Positions 24,193 through 31,174 of a DNA stretch of 39,881 bases are shown here, piece after piece (position 1 is the first letter of the stretch; every line of letters begins with the position of its first letter). Below the pieces are notes generated by a model. The model saw only the letters and a list, made by a program, of their open reading frames with translations, had not been told where the DNA came from and ran no database searches. The position numbers were made by a program, and so were the translations under genes. This stretch comes from Segetibacter sp. (GTDB taxonomy: Bacteria; Bacteroidota; Bacteroidia; Chitinophagales; Chitinophagaceae): assembly GCA_028288505.1 (NCBI GenBank), contig JAQBNN010000109.1:1-39881 (forward strand), read 5' to 3'.

Positions 24193-24902
24193 TCTCAATT
24201 CCAGCCATTGATATCATCGATGGCAAATGTGTTCGTCTTACCCAGGGAGACTATTCTCAGAAGAAGATATATAACGAAGATCCTCTTGAAGTAGCAAAAG
24301 AGTTTGAAGATGCAGGTTTATCAAGATTACACCTTGTAGATCTTGATGGTGCAAAAGCTGGTGCTGTAAAAAACTGGAAAGTGCTGGAAGCTATCGCAGG
24401 TAAGACCAGGCTGATAATAGATTTCGGCGGAGGTATAAAGACAGAAAACGACGTTGATATTGTTTTTGAATCAGGTGCAGTTTTAGCAACGGTGGGTAGC
24501 ATAGCTGTAAAAGATGAAGCTACATTTGTACATTGGTTAGAGCAATATGGCGCGGAAAAATTTTTATTAGGTGCTGATGTAAAAGATGAGAAGATAGCCA
24601 TTGGTGGCTGGCTTGAAACGACCGATATCTGGATCTATGACTTTATTGAAAAGTATATTAGCAAAGGAGTACAACAGATTTTTTGTACCGACGTAAGTAA
24701 AGACGGAAAATTAGAAGGCCCTTCAATAGACCTTTATAAAAATATACTTAGCAAATTTCCATCGCTTCATTTTATCGCAAGTGGCGGGGTAAGCAGTATA
24801 GAAGATGTGCATGCCCTTAAAGAGATTGGCTGTAAAGGAGTAATTATTGGCAAAGCAATCTACGAAGGAAGAATTAGCCCTAAATCCCTAAAGGGACTTT
24901 AA
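23790..24902 (+). CDS. hisA: DUF559 nuclease-like domain fused to HisA (ProFAR isomerase)
   Basis: 370 residues in one frame. Residues 1-115 are a DUF559 domain of the PD-(D/E)XK/Vsr-like group (TPAEEILWNYLR; LDFYCHELRLAIEVDG with D52, E63 and D65; ISFLRFSNNEVL). Residues 116-135 are a linker whose SSPLGAGGL is encoded by a GC-rich repeat. Residues 137-370 are a complete HisA TIM barrel (IPAIDIIDGKCVRLTQGDY, IDFGGGIKTE, FCTDVSKDGKLEG, IASGGVSS), which isomerises ProFAR to PRFAR. No start codon lies at the HisA boundary, so the fusion is probably translated as such or processed later. GTG 23778 is an alternative start. The C-terminal SPKSLKGL also looks repeat-derived. Confidence 0.9.
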   Translation: MFYGANDLIFQKAEELRNRSTPAEEILWNYLRGEQLGVKFERQHPATLYVLDFYCHELRLAIEVDGSIHELEEVKRNDVTRERTLKDLGISFLRFSNNEVLNNTRKVLETIKSAVTSLGSKTRSAKSSPLGAGGLSIPAIDIIDGKCVRLTQGDYSQKKIYNEDPLEVAKEFEDAGLSRLHLVDLDGAKAGAVKNWKVLEAIAGKTRLIIDFGGGIKTENDVDIVFESGAVLATVGSIAVKDEATFVHWLEQYGAEKFLLGADVKDEKIAIGGWLETTDIWIYDFIEKYISKGVQQIFCTDVSKDGKLEGPSIDLYKNILSKFPSLHFIASGGVSSIEDVHALKEIGCKGVIIGKAIYEGRISPKSLKGL

Positions 24903-24986
24903 AGAACCAGCTCTAAAATGGATCAAACTGAAAATAAAAATCAAGTAGATTACAGCTCACCCTTTTGGGGGCGGGGGGGGCAGCTC
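24876..24986 (+). repeat. Second GC-rich repeat pair at the hisA-hisF junction
   Basis: The left half AGCCCTAAATCCCTAAAGGG (from 24876) runs over the HisA stop codon. The right half CAGCTCACCCTTTTGGGGGC (24953-24972) plus a G8 run and CAGCTC lies inside hisF. They resemble the arms of the DUF559 unit in inverted orientation, enclosing about 50 bases without a nuclease frame. Both halves are translated. Confidence 0.6.
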
Positions 24987-25739
24987 TGCAAACGCATCAT
25001 CCCTTGCCTAGACATTAGGGATGGCAGAACTGTAAAGGGCGTAAACTTTGAGAACATCCGCGATGCAGGCGACCCGGTTGAGTTAGCTTCTATCTATGCA
25101 AAAGAAGGCGCTGATGAACTAGTATTTCTCGACATTACTGCAACTGTTGAAAAGCGGAAGACTTTAAGCGAGCTGGTAAACAGGGTAGCTCATGCTATCA
25201 ACATACCATTTACTGTTGGTGGTGGTATTGGTAGTGTACAGGATGTAAGCGTTTTGCTTGCAAATGGTGCTGATAAAATTTCAGTAAACACCGCTGCTTA
25301 TAAACACCCTGGTTTACTTAACCAATTAAGTAAAGAATTTGGAAGCCAGTGCGTTGTACTTGCTATTGATACTAAGCAGGAAGAAGATGGTAATTGGTAT
25401 GTGTACTTAAATGGTGGTAGAGTTAAAACCGAAACCAAATGTTTTGACTGGGCGAAAGAGGCTGTTGAAAGAGGTGCAGGTGAAATATTGCTAACAAGTA
25501 TGAATAACGACGGTACGAAAAAAGGGTTTGCATTAGATATTACCAGGCGACTATCCCTAAACCTTAATGTACCTGTAATTGCTTCAGGGGGTGCGGGTAC
25601 GATGGAACATTTTGCTGATGTTTTTAAAGATGGAAAAGCTGATGCAGCATTAGCAGCGAGCATCTTTCATTTTAAAGAAATTGGTGTACCTGAATTAAAA
25701 GCATATTTGCACGGGCAAAAAATACAGGTAAGATTATGA
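24918..25739 (+). CDS. hisF: Imidazole glycerol phosphate synthase, cyclase subunit, with repeat-encoded N-terminal extension
   Basis: TIM-barrel cyclase producing IGP and AICAR with ammonia from HisH. 273 residues, against about 250 usual. The normal beginning ([20 protein letters not shown]) starts at residue 25. The preceding 24 residues ([24 protein letters not shown]) come from the repeat at 24953-24986. No ATG, GTG or TTG lies in frame between, so the extension is needed for translation. Both catalytic aspartates (CLDI and [10 protein letters not shown]) and the phosphate loops VGGGIGS and ASGGAGT are intact. An eight-G run at 24973-24980 lies within codons 19-21. Confidence 0.95.
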   Translation: MDQTENKNQVDYSSPFWGRGGQLCKRIIPCLDIRDGRTVKGVNFENIRDAGDPVELASIYAKEGADELVFLDITATVEKRKTLSELVNRVAHAINIPFTVGGGIGSVQDVSVLLANGADKISVNTAAYKHPGLLNQLSKEFGSQCVVLAIDTKQEEDGNWYVYLNGGRVKTETKCFDWAKEAVERGAGEILLTSMNNDGTKKGFALDITRRLSLNLNVPVIASGGAGTMEHFADVFKDGKADAALAASIFHFKEIGVPELKAYLHGQKIQVRL

Positions 25740-25897
25740 CCTTTGCTTTTGTTTTGTGTTTTTACAAGCCTCGTTTTATTTTATTATTACAATCAACAAC
25801 AATTACAAAGATGACAAGAAAGGCGAAAAGTAAAGAGGTGAGAAATGCTGGATTGATGAAAATTATAAGTGAAGGCAAGGCTGAAGCAAGCAATACG

Positions 25898-25917
25898 GTA
25901 CAAGTGAGTGACACAAC
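25898..25917 (+). repeat. Dispersed repeat arm, class 1 (single)
   Basis: GTACAAGTGAGTGACACAAC, an exact core, lies between hisF and hisIE. It falls inside a 66-codon open frame (25736-25936) and would encode VQVSDTT there, but that frame has no other support. Confidence 0.85.
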
Positions 25918-25966
25918 AAAAGCTGATAAGAATTAATACCGATCACAACAAAAAAAAAATACAATT

Positions 25967-26563
25967 TTGAAAGTAGACTTTGATAAATACAGTGACGGAT
26001 TAGTTCCTTGTATTGTGCAGGATTTTAATACACACAAAGTATTGATGCTTGGCTTTATGAATGCTGAAGCTTTGCAACAAACACAGCAAACCGGCAAGGT
26101 TACTTTTTATAGCCGCAGTAAAAAAAGGCTTTGGACAAAAGGTGAAACCAGTAATAATTTCCTCTTCTTGAAAGAAATAAAAGTAGATTGCGATAACGAT
26201 ACATTGTTAGTAAAAGCTATCCCCGAAGGTCCCGTTTGTCATACAGGTGCTGATACTTGTTTTAGTGAAACCAACCATTCGGAGAATTTTTTACAACACC
26301 TCGAACAGATAATTGAGCTACGTAAAAAAGTAAGTGCAGAGGAATCTTATGTAGCCAAAATGTTTGCGAAAGGACTGAATAAAATTGCACAAAAAGTGGG
26401 AGAGGAAGCAGTTGAATTAGTGATAGAAGCCAAGGACGATAATGCCGATCTTTTTGTGAACGAAGCGGCCGATCTTATGTTCCACTATTTACTTTTGCTT
26501 AACGCAAAAGGCTATAAATTGCAAGATGTTATTGAAGTTTTACAAAAACGCCACTCACATTAG
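25967..26563 (+). CDS. hisIE: Bifunctional phosphoribosyl-AMP cyclohydrolase / phosphoribosyl-ATP pyrophosphatase
   Basis: Performs steps two and three of histidine synthesis. 198 residues. HisI is at about 1-105 (DFNTHKVLMLGFMNAEAL, VTFYSRSKKRLWTKGETSNN, and the zinc-site Asp/Cys residues in VDCDNDTLLVKA and GPVCHTGADTCF). HisE is at about 112-198 (YVAKMFAKGLNKIAQKVGEEAVELVIEAKD, NEAADLMFHYLLLL). The best start is TTG 25967, since no ATG or GTG precedes the conserved VDFDKY. A run of A's lies upstream instead of a Shine-Dalgarno site. It is followed after 1 base by a thioredoxin-fold gene. Confidence 0.95.
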   Translation: MKVDFDKYSDGLVPCIVQDFNTHKVLMLGFMNAEALQQTQQTGKVTFYSRSKKRLWTKGETSNNFLFLKEIKVDCDNDTLLVKAIPEGPVCHTGADTCFSETNHSENFLQHLEQIIELRKKVSAEESYVAKMFAKGLNKIAQKVGEEAVELVIEAKDDNADLFVNEAADLMFHYLLLLNAKGYKLQDVIEVLQKRHSH

Positions 26564-26564
26564 T

Positions 26565-27656
26565 ATGAAAAACCTGTTCTTCATTTTATTGTTTCCCATT
26601 GTTTCTATTGCACAACCCGGCGCTAAAAAAGCCGCTTTTACGATCAGCGGAAATATAAAAGGCCTGCCCGATAGTACCTTTGTTTTCTTGTCTTCGCCAG
26701 TTGCATCTAACGATGTTAAGGCGACCGCTTATTCTAAAGCAGGAAAATTTGTGTTGACAGGAAACAGTGAGCAACCTGATCTGCAGATACTTTCTTTTAT
26801 AGGTCAGAAAGAAGTGATGGAACTTTTTTTAGGTGCTGAGAAAGTAGCAATAACAGGTGATGTAAAGAAGATACCACAGGCCCTAGTTACTGGTGCCGCT
26901 TACCATCCTAATTATAAATTATATCAAACAAAGTTTGGTCCCCTTCGCGACAAGATGAACACTACATGGACGGCCATTAACCAAACTGCTCCCAGTGCTA
27001 AAAGAGATTCATTGATAAGTGATTTCGAAAAAATTAAAGCCTCTGTAATTAAGCAGATCGAAGGCTTTGTAAAAACAAAGCCAGCATCACCCGTGACCTC
27101 TTACATCTTGTATGTTACCAGCCCTGTTTTTCCCGGCGTTGAAGCTGTTGAAGAATTCTACAATAATCTTAAGCCTGCTGCTCAAAACACTTTTTATGGA
27201 CAGCAGATTCTGAAAATGGTTAACGCATCAAAGATTGGCTTAGAAGGAACGATGGCTATCGACTTTGTACAGAACGATACAGCTAATAAACCTGTGTCGT
27301 TATCAAACTTTAAGGGCAAGTATGTGCTGGTCGATTTTTGGGCAAGCTGGTGTGGTCCATGTCGGCTTGAAAACCCAAATGTGGTAGCAGCTTACAACAA
27401 ATACAAGAGTAAGAATTTTACTGTGCTAGGTATATCGCTCGACCAGGTAAAAGAAAAATGGATCCAGGCAATTGCCGCCGACAATCTTACCTGGACCCAC
27501 GTAAGCGATCTAAAGTATTGGTCAAATGAAGTTGCACAGTTATACCAAATTCAAGGTATCCCCGCAAACATGTTAATCGATCCTTCAGGAAAAATAATTG
27601 GAAAGAATTTACGTGGCGAACAATTACTTGCACGATTAGATGAGTTACTTAAATAA
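26565..27656 (+). CDS. Exported thioredoxin-fold (ResA/TlpA-like) disulfide reductase with DUF4369 N-domain
   Basis: 363 residues. ATG 26565, one base after the hisIE stop, opens a signal peptide (MKNLFFILLFPIVSIAQ). Residues 22-115 look like a DUF4369 beta domain (AFTISGNIKGLPDSTFVFLS). A helical middle follows, and the thioredoxin/AhpC-TSA fold starts near 230 with active site C263 and C266 in DFWASWCGPCRLENP. The cis-proline is in QIQGIPANMLIDPSG. It is probably a periplasmic thiol-disulfide reductase. It is likely co-transcribed with hisIE, though there is no functional link to histidine. A terminator follows. Confidence 0.92.
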   Translation: MKNLFFILLFPIVSIAQPGAKKAAFTISGNIKGLPDSTFVFLSSPVASNDVKATAYSKAGKFVLTGNSEQPDLQILSFIGQKEVMELFLGAEKVAITGDVKKIPQALVTGAAYHPNYKLYQTKFGPLRDKMNTTWTAINQTAPSAKRDSLISDFEKIKASVIKQIEGFVKTKPASPVTSYILYVTSPVFPGVEAVEEFYNNLKPAAQNTFYGQQILKMVNASKIGLEGTMAIDFVQNDTANKPVSLSNFKGKYVLVDFWASWCGPCRLENPNVVAAYNKYKSKNFTVLGISLDQVKEKWIQAIAADNLTWTHVSDLKYWSNEVAQLYQIQGIPANMLIDPSGKIIGKNLRGEQLLARLDELLK

Positions 27657-27680
27657 ACAATTACGATAATAAATAAAAAA

Positions 27681-27711
27681 GAGGCAGCCCATTAAGGTCG
27701 CCTCTTTTTTT
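27681..27711 (+). terminator. Terminator after the thioredoxin-fold gene (end of the his/trp transcript)
   Basis: GAGGCAGCC (27681-27689) pairs with GGTCGCCTC (27696-27704) with one mismatch and a six-base loop. T's follow from 27704 to 27711. It is the first strong terminator on the plus strand after the trp attenuator. Confidence 0.85.
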
Positions 27712-27774
27712 ATTCAATTCCTTTAGGTACTTATAGTAAATTTTTAGGAACAAGCCATTGAACAAGTATTCAAA

Positions 27775-27798
27775 CATCGTCTTGTCACTCACTTTTAC
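27775..27798 (-). repeat. Dispersed repeat arm, class 1, degenerate (single)
   Basis: CATCGTCTTGTCACTCACTT TTAC, class 1 with GTTGTG changed to GTCTTG and TTGTAC changed to TTTTAC. Confidence 0.75.
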
Positions 27799-27887
27799 CG
27801 CAACTCATCACTCAACACTTTATACATGCAAAGCCACGTTCTTTTATTTGAACCTTATCTCCAAAAGCATTTTTTAAAAGCTGCAGC

Positions 27888-28208
27888 TTATAAAACCTCC
27901 AACAACCTAAATATTATTACAAGCACTGCAATTATTGTAAACCCTTTTATCATCAGGCCACCAATGCTGTATTCCTCTGTGTCTTCTAAAGCAATATCTG
28001 TTGCAGTAAATCGCTTCTTTTCATATACTGAGACATCGGTTGAAGGAGGAACAATGCTTTTTAATTCTTCCACATTCGATGCTCTTTCCCAGCCTTTACT
28101 TCCCGCGTACCATACCCATGTGTCTGCTGTAATTCCTTTTGTTAAAAGTTCTTCGTATTTAAAAGGTCCTTCATTTAATTTGCCTTTTGATAAAAAGTAG
28201 TGTTTCAT
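27888..28208 (-). CDS. GYF_2 domain membrane protein
   Basis: 106-residue protein. Residues 1-55 fit a GYF_2 (DUF4339) domain: YFLSKGKLNEGPFKYEELLTKG, then TWVWYAGSKGWERASNVEEL with the conserved W-x-W...W pattern. One transmembrane helix lies at about 84-104 (GLMIKGFTIIAVLVIIFRLL), leaving the GYF_2 domain in the cytoplasm. GYF_2 domains are thought to mediate protein or peptide contacts; a specific partner is not evident. The opposite-strand frame over 27826-28200 is its shadow. It is upstream of the pdxJ end on the same strand, with a small repeat cluster between. Confidence 0.85.
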   Translation of the reverse strand: MKHYFLSKGKLNEGPFKYEELLTKGITADTWVWYAGSKGWERASNVEELKSIVPPSTDVSVYEKKRFTATDIALEDTEEYSIGGLMIKGFTIIAVLVIIFRLLEVL

Positions 28209-28240
28209 GGTTTTTCATTTCCCATACTATTACAAACAAA

Positions 28241-28298
28241 AGGCCCTCCATTTAGGGGGAATTTAAACTGGCTTTTTACTCATTATGGGGAATTTAAA
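28241..28298. repeat. Short direct repeats related to the GC-rich repeat family
   Basis: GGGGAATTTAAA occurs at 28256-28267 and again at 28287-28298. The first is preceded by CCCTCCATTTAGGGGG, an imperfect version of the CCCTTTAGGGG core found at the his junctions. It is probably a decayed repeat element in the gap between pdxJ and the GYF_2 gene. Confidence 0.5.
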
Positions 28299-28324
28299 AG
28301 CTTAAAATAGAGGAAATCTTAGCT

Positions 28325-29050
28325 TCAAAAAGGGCGATGCAATTGCCTCTTATAAAGTTGCACAGCATTTTCAAAACCTAAATAAATAGCGTCACAAACA
28401 AGCGCATGTCCTATCGAAACTTCAAGCAGACCAGGTACCTTTTCCGAGAAGTGTTTTAAGTTATTAAGGTCAAGATCGTGGCCGGCGTTTATGCCTAAAC
28501 CTAACTCGTTAGCTTTTTCTGCAGCAATCACGTAAGGTGCAATGGCTCTCTCTTTGTCATCGCTAAATTCCTTTGCATAACCTTCGGTATAAAGCTCGAT
28601 TCTATCCGTTCCTGTTTTAGCAGCACCTTCCACCATTTCAATCACCGGGTCAACAAAAATTGAAGTCCTTATACCGGCACTTTTAAAAACTGAAATTATT
28701 TCTACCAGGTAATCTTTATGTTTAATCGTATCCCATCCATGGTCGCTCGTTATTTGCCCCAATGCATCAGGTACAAGTGTTACCTGGTGAGGCTTCGTTT
28801 CCAGCACCAGGTCAACAAACTTTTGTTCACGAGGATTGCCTTCAATATTAAACTCAGTTTTAATCGCACGTTTAATCTCTCTTACATCGCTATATCGTAT
28901 GTGTCTTTCATCCGGCCGGGGATGTACCGTAATGCCATCTGCTCCAAATCTTTCTGCATCTAAAGCAGCTTTCAATACATCAGGGTTATTGCCACCGCGA
29001 CTGTTTCTTAAGGTGGCAAACTTGTTAATGTTTATGCTCAGTTTAGTCAT
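28325..29050 (-). CDS. pdxJ: Pyridoxine 5'-phosphate synthase
   Basis: Condenses 1-deoxyxylulose 5-phosphate with 3-amino-2-oxopropyl phosphate to form pyridoxine 5'-phosphate (DXP-dependent vitamin B6 route). 241 residues, usual length. Seen: LSININKFATLRNSRGGNNPD, GADGITVHPRPDERHIRYSDV, FNIEGNPREQ, VTLVPDALGQITSDHGWD, ELYTEGYAKEF, LGINAGHDLDLNNL and LEVSIGHALVCDAIYLG. The start codon follows the -7 promoter box by only 4 bases, so the transcript is probably leaderless. It is monocistronic or followed by the GYF_2 gene. Confidence 0.97.
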   Translation of the reverse strand: MTKLSININKFATLRNSRGGNNPDVLKAALDAERFGADGITVHPRPDERHIRYSDVREIKRAIKTEFNIEGNPREQKFVDLVLETKPHQVTLVPDALGQITSDHGWDTIKHKDYLVEIISVFKSAGIRTSIFVDPVIEMVEGAAKTGTDRIELYTEGYAKEFSDDKERAIAPYVIAAEKANELGLGINAGHDLDLNNLKHFSEKVPGLLEVSIGHALVCDAIYLGFENAVQLYKRQLHRPF

Positions 29051-29054
29051 GCAG

Positions 29055-29062
29055 CAAAGTTA
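29055..29062 (-). promoter_or_regulatory. pdxJ promoter -7 box
   Basis: The minus strand reads TAACTTTG, exact TAnnTTTG, followed by CTGC and the pdxJ ATG. The layout matches the his leader (TATCTTTG, CCGC, ATG). The -33 box is not clear. Confidence 0.65.
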
Positions 29063-29143
29063 CTGGGAAACATTTTCTATTGCACGGTCCACCTTAGTAA
29101 GATTTATTGTTTGCTTGTTTTGGCGACAAGCATTCGTATTCCA

Positions 29144-29174
29144 TGGCGTCATCGTTGTGTCACTCACTTGTACT
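29144..29174 (-). repeat. Dispersed repeat arm, class 1 (single)
   Basis: TGGCGTCATCGTTGTGTCAC TCACTTGTACT, an exact class-1 core with the outer GCGTCATCG extension, lies between divergent pdxJ and the DUF6766 gene. It faces the arm at 30974, so those two could bracket 29311-30823. Confidence 0.85.
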
Positions 29175-29310
29175 TTTCGTTTTTTATGGCATCAGGTTAC
29201 GTAGTAGGAATTTCTTAACTGAAGACTCATTATTCCGTCTTATGCAATAAAACTGTAACCTAAAGTGTTTATAGTTGGAATAGTTTTTTTTGCCCTTACT
29301 AAAACACAGA

Positions 29311-29964
29311 ATGAAGAAGATAAAAGACAATGGCTTATCTCTCGTGTTCCTTGCCTTATTTATTTTGGCGCTTTCCGGACAGGCTATTACAGGATTCCAT
29401 CAGCACAACGAAGAGTTGATAGAACATGGAGCGCAGGAAAAAGGTGCGTTAGAATACCTTACTTCAGGCCACTTTCTCGAAGCTACGTTCGAAAACTTCG
29501 AGAGTGAGTTTTTGCAAATGGGTCTCTTCATATTTTTCAGCATGTATTTCTACCAAAAGGGCTCCTCCGAATCAGATGATCCAGATAAAGTTGAACCAGT
29601 GGAAAGAGAGCCAGACCCCAATAAGAAGGATGCGCCGTGGCCTGTAAAAAAAGGTGGAGTGTACCTTGCTATTTATAAATATTCTTTAGGCTACGCCATG
29701 CTTTTACTCTTCCTGGTTTCTTTTTTAGTACACTGGTATGGAAGCCTTAAAAGTTACAACGAAGAGCAATATTTAAAAAACCTTCCAATGGAAGGTGCAA
29801 TGGAATACTTAAGCAACAGCAAGCTTTGGTTCGAATGTTTTCAAAACTGGCAAAGCGAATTCTTATCCGTTTTTTCGATTGTGGTTTTGTCAATCTTTCT
29901 AAGGCAGAAAAATTCCGCACAATCAAAACCTGTTGATGCACCTGATAGTGAGACGGGAGGGTAG
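29311..29964 (+). CDS. DUF6766 family membrane protein with internal duplication
   Basis: 217 residues; function unknown. ATG 29311 (MKKIKDNGLSLVFLALF) is preferred over a TTG 21 bases upstream. Four predicted membrane helices lie at about 10-26, 68-82, 122-142 and 184-198. The protein is a tandem of two halves: each has a first helix, HNEE/YNEEQ, GALEYLTSGHFLEATFENFESEFLQM or GAMEYLSNSKLWFECFQNWQSEFLSV, a second helix, then YQKGSSES or LRQKNSAQS. The acidic hydrophilic linker 88-112 joins them. The family occurs across soil bacteria. It stands alone, convergent with the methyltransferase. Confidence 0.85.
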   Translation: MKKIKDNGLSLVFLALFILALSGQAITGFHQHNEELIEHGAQEKGALEYLTSGHFLEATFENFESEFLQMGLFIFFSMYFYQKGSSESDDPDKVEPVEREPDPNKKDAPWPVKKGGVYLAIYKYSLGYAMLLLFLVSFLVHWYGSLKSYNEEQYLKNLPMEGAMEYLSNSKLWFECFQNWQSEFLSVFSIVVLSIFLRQKNSAQSKPVDAPDSETGG

Positions 29965-30079
29965 CTAATTGCTCGTGTAAGTAGTACTAAGTAAGTCACC
30001 AGTGTGAAGAACTTATAGGTACCAACAGAAAAATAAAAAGTGGTAGTTATACAAAGATTAATTGCCAATATTCAATCTT

Positions 30080-30823
30080 CTAAATCCGTACTTTCTTCGC
30101 GATCATAATCAAACGTGGGGATGTGCGAACGTCGTAGCGACCGAACTTGTAATCGCCAAATACTTCCTGCACCTGCAAACCCTGGTAAGCAAACATATCA
30201 GTAAAATCGCCTAGTGAAAATTTGGCAACTTTCTCAGTTGATAAATGCCTCACAACACCCTTGTCTTGCACCTGAATTTGTTTGTAAAAGTGTTCTTCAT
30301 CGTGCCACCGTGCTAGCCTGAATGTTACATCTTCTATAACTTTCTCTTCCTGTATTTGTAGATGATCCTCGGCGTAATGAACGTTAAGGTAGTCCATTAC
30401 AAAAGTGCCTTTAGGATGCATTGACTGCGCAATGGTTCTTATTGCATTGTCGTGTTCGCGCACTGTTTTAAAGTACCCGAAGCTGGTAAAGAAGTTGAAA
30501 GCGTAATCAAAGTAATTTACCCAAAATGGTAATCGCATATCATGCAGAAAGAATTGAAGATTGTCTGCTTCAGATCTTTTGGCTTCTTCAATTGAATCTT
30601 TGGCTAAATCAATACCTGTTACATCAAAACCCATTTCAGCTAATGCTTTGCTGTGGCGTCCTTTTCCACAAGCTACATCTAACATTGTACTGCCTTTAGG
30701 TGATGCAAGTTGTTTAATTAAAGCCCTTATAAAATCAAATGCTTCATCATCGTCTCTATGTTTGTACAATAGGTCGTAATAAGGAGAGTTGAACCATTCT
30801 TTGAACCATGTTTTATCGGGCAT
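30080..30823 (-). CDS. Class I SAM-dependent methyltransferase
   Basis: 247 residues with a Rossmann methyltransferase core: motif I MLDVACGKGRHSKALAEMGF (residues 47-66), GIDLAKDSIEEAK for the acidic ribose-binding residue, LQFFLHDMRLPFW, YAFNFFTSFGYF, and GTFVMDYLNVHY. The C-terminal half is beta-rich (VTFRLARWHDEEHFYKQIQV) and may shape the substrate pocket. The substrate is unknown; small-molecule methylation is most likely. A -7 box lies upstream at 30844-30851. No terminator is obvious in the short gap to the convergent DUF6766 gene. Confidence 0.88.
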   Translation of the reverse strand: MPDKTWFKEWFNSPYYDLLYKHRDDDEAFDFIRALIKQLASPKGSTMLDVACGKGRHSKALAEMGFDVTGIDLAKDSIEEAKRSEADNLQFFLHDMRLPFWVNYFDYAFNFFTSFGYFKTVREHDNAIRTIAQSMHPKGTFVMDYLNVHYAEDHLQIQEEKVIEDVTFRLARWHDEEHFYKQIQVQDKGVVRHLSTEKVAKFSLGDFTDMFAYQGLQVQEVFGDYKFGRYDVRTSPRLIMIAKKVRI

Positions 30824-30843
30824 AAATCGTCTTACTTATGCAG

Positions 30844-30851
30844 CAAAGGTA
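30844..30851 (-). promoter_or_regulatory. Candidate methyltransferase promoter -7 box
   Basis: The minus strand reads TACCTTTG, exact TAnnTTTG, 20 bases before the start codon. The upstream -33 region (about 30871-30875) lacks a clear TTTG. Confidence 0.55.
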
Positions 30852-30956
30852 GTACCTGAACGATTTAATTAAGAATTGAGACAAATGGCTAATTGTCTGC
30901 ATGTTTTGCCACCACCATTGCAGTGTTTTGCAATTAAAAGGGTAACCAGCCACGGT

Positions 30957-30997
30957 GAATAGAATTACAGGAAGTACAAGAGTGCGACGCAACGATG
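30957..30997 (+). repeat. Dispersed repeat arm, class 2 (single)
   Basis: The inner module GAATAGAATTACAGGAA, then GTACAAGAGTGCGACGCAAC and GATG. The inner module is the complement of the TTAGTAATTCTATTC seen in the 4189 and 34632 copies, so the repeat unit is longer than its core. Confidence 0.85.
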
Positions 30998-31149
30998 TCT
31001 CCCATTTATACTAAAGTCGGGCTCCAAGAAAAATAACCTAAAACGTGCTGGTTAACCAGAAAATCAGCAAGATTTCTTTTGTATTGCGCCTGAGGTATAA
31101 AGATGCCGTAAAAGGATTTTTGGGATGCAAACCTTACACATTTTTCAAT

Positions 31150-31157
31150 TATGTTTG
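31150..31157 (+). promoter_or_regulatory. Candidate promoter -7 box for the phosphohexomutase gene
   Basis: TATGTTTG fits TAnnTTTG and lies 17 bases upstream of ATG 31175. The ATG inside this box (31151) is rejected as the start. A TTTG at 31119-31122 is 27 bases away, too far for an ideal -33. Confidence 0.5.
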
Positions 31158-31174
31158 CACTCCAAATTGAAATA

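Larger units (their letters stand above)
30824..31174. other. Divergent intergenic region between a methyltransferase and the phosphohexomutase
   Basis: This 351-base gap carries the -7 boxes of both flanking genes (30844-30851 minus; 31150-31157 plus) and a class-2 repeat arm at 30957-30997. Nothing else is recognised. Confidence 0.55.

Noticed and set aside
25736-25936. 66-codon frame overlapping the hisF stop by 4 bases
   Set aside because: The ATGA overlap looks operon-like. However, the protein is low-complexity, unlike anything I know, and its end is encoded by a dispersed repeat arm; it is probably chance.
27826-28200. Plus-strand 124-codon frame
   Set aside because: It is the antisense shadow of the GYF_2 gene, which has clear domain motifs.
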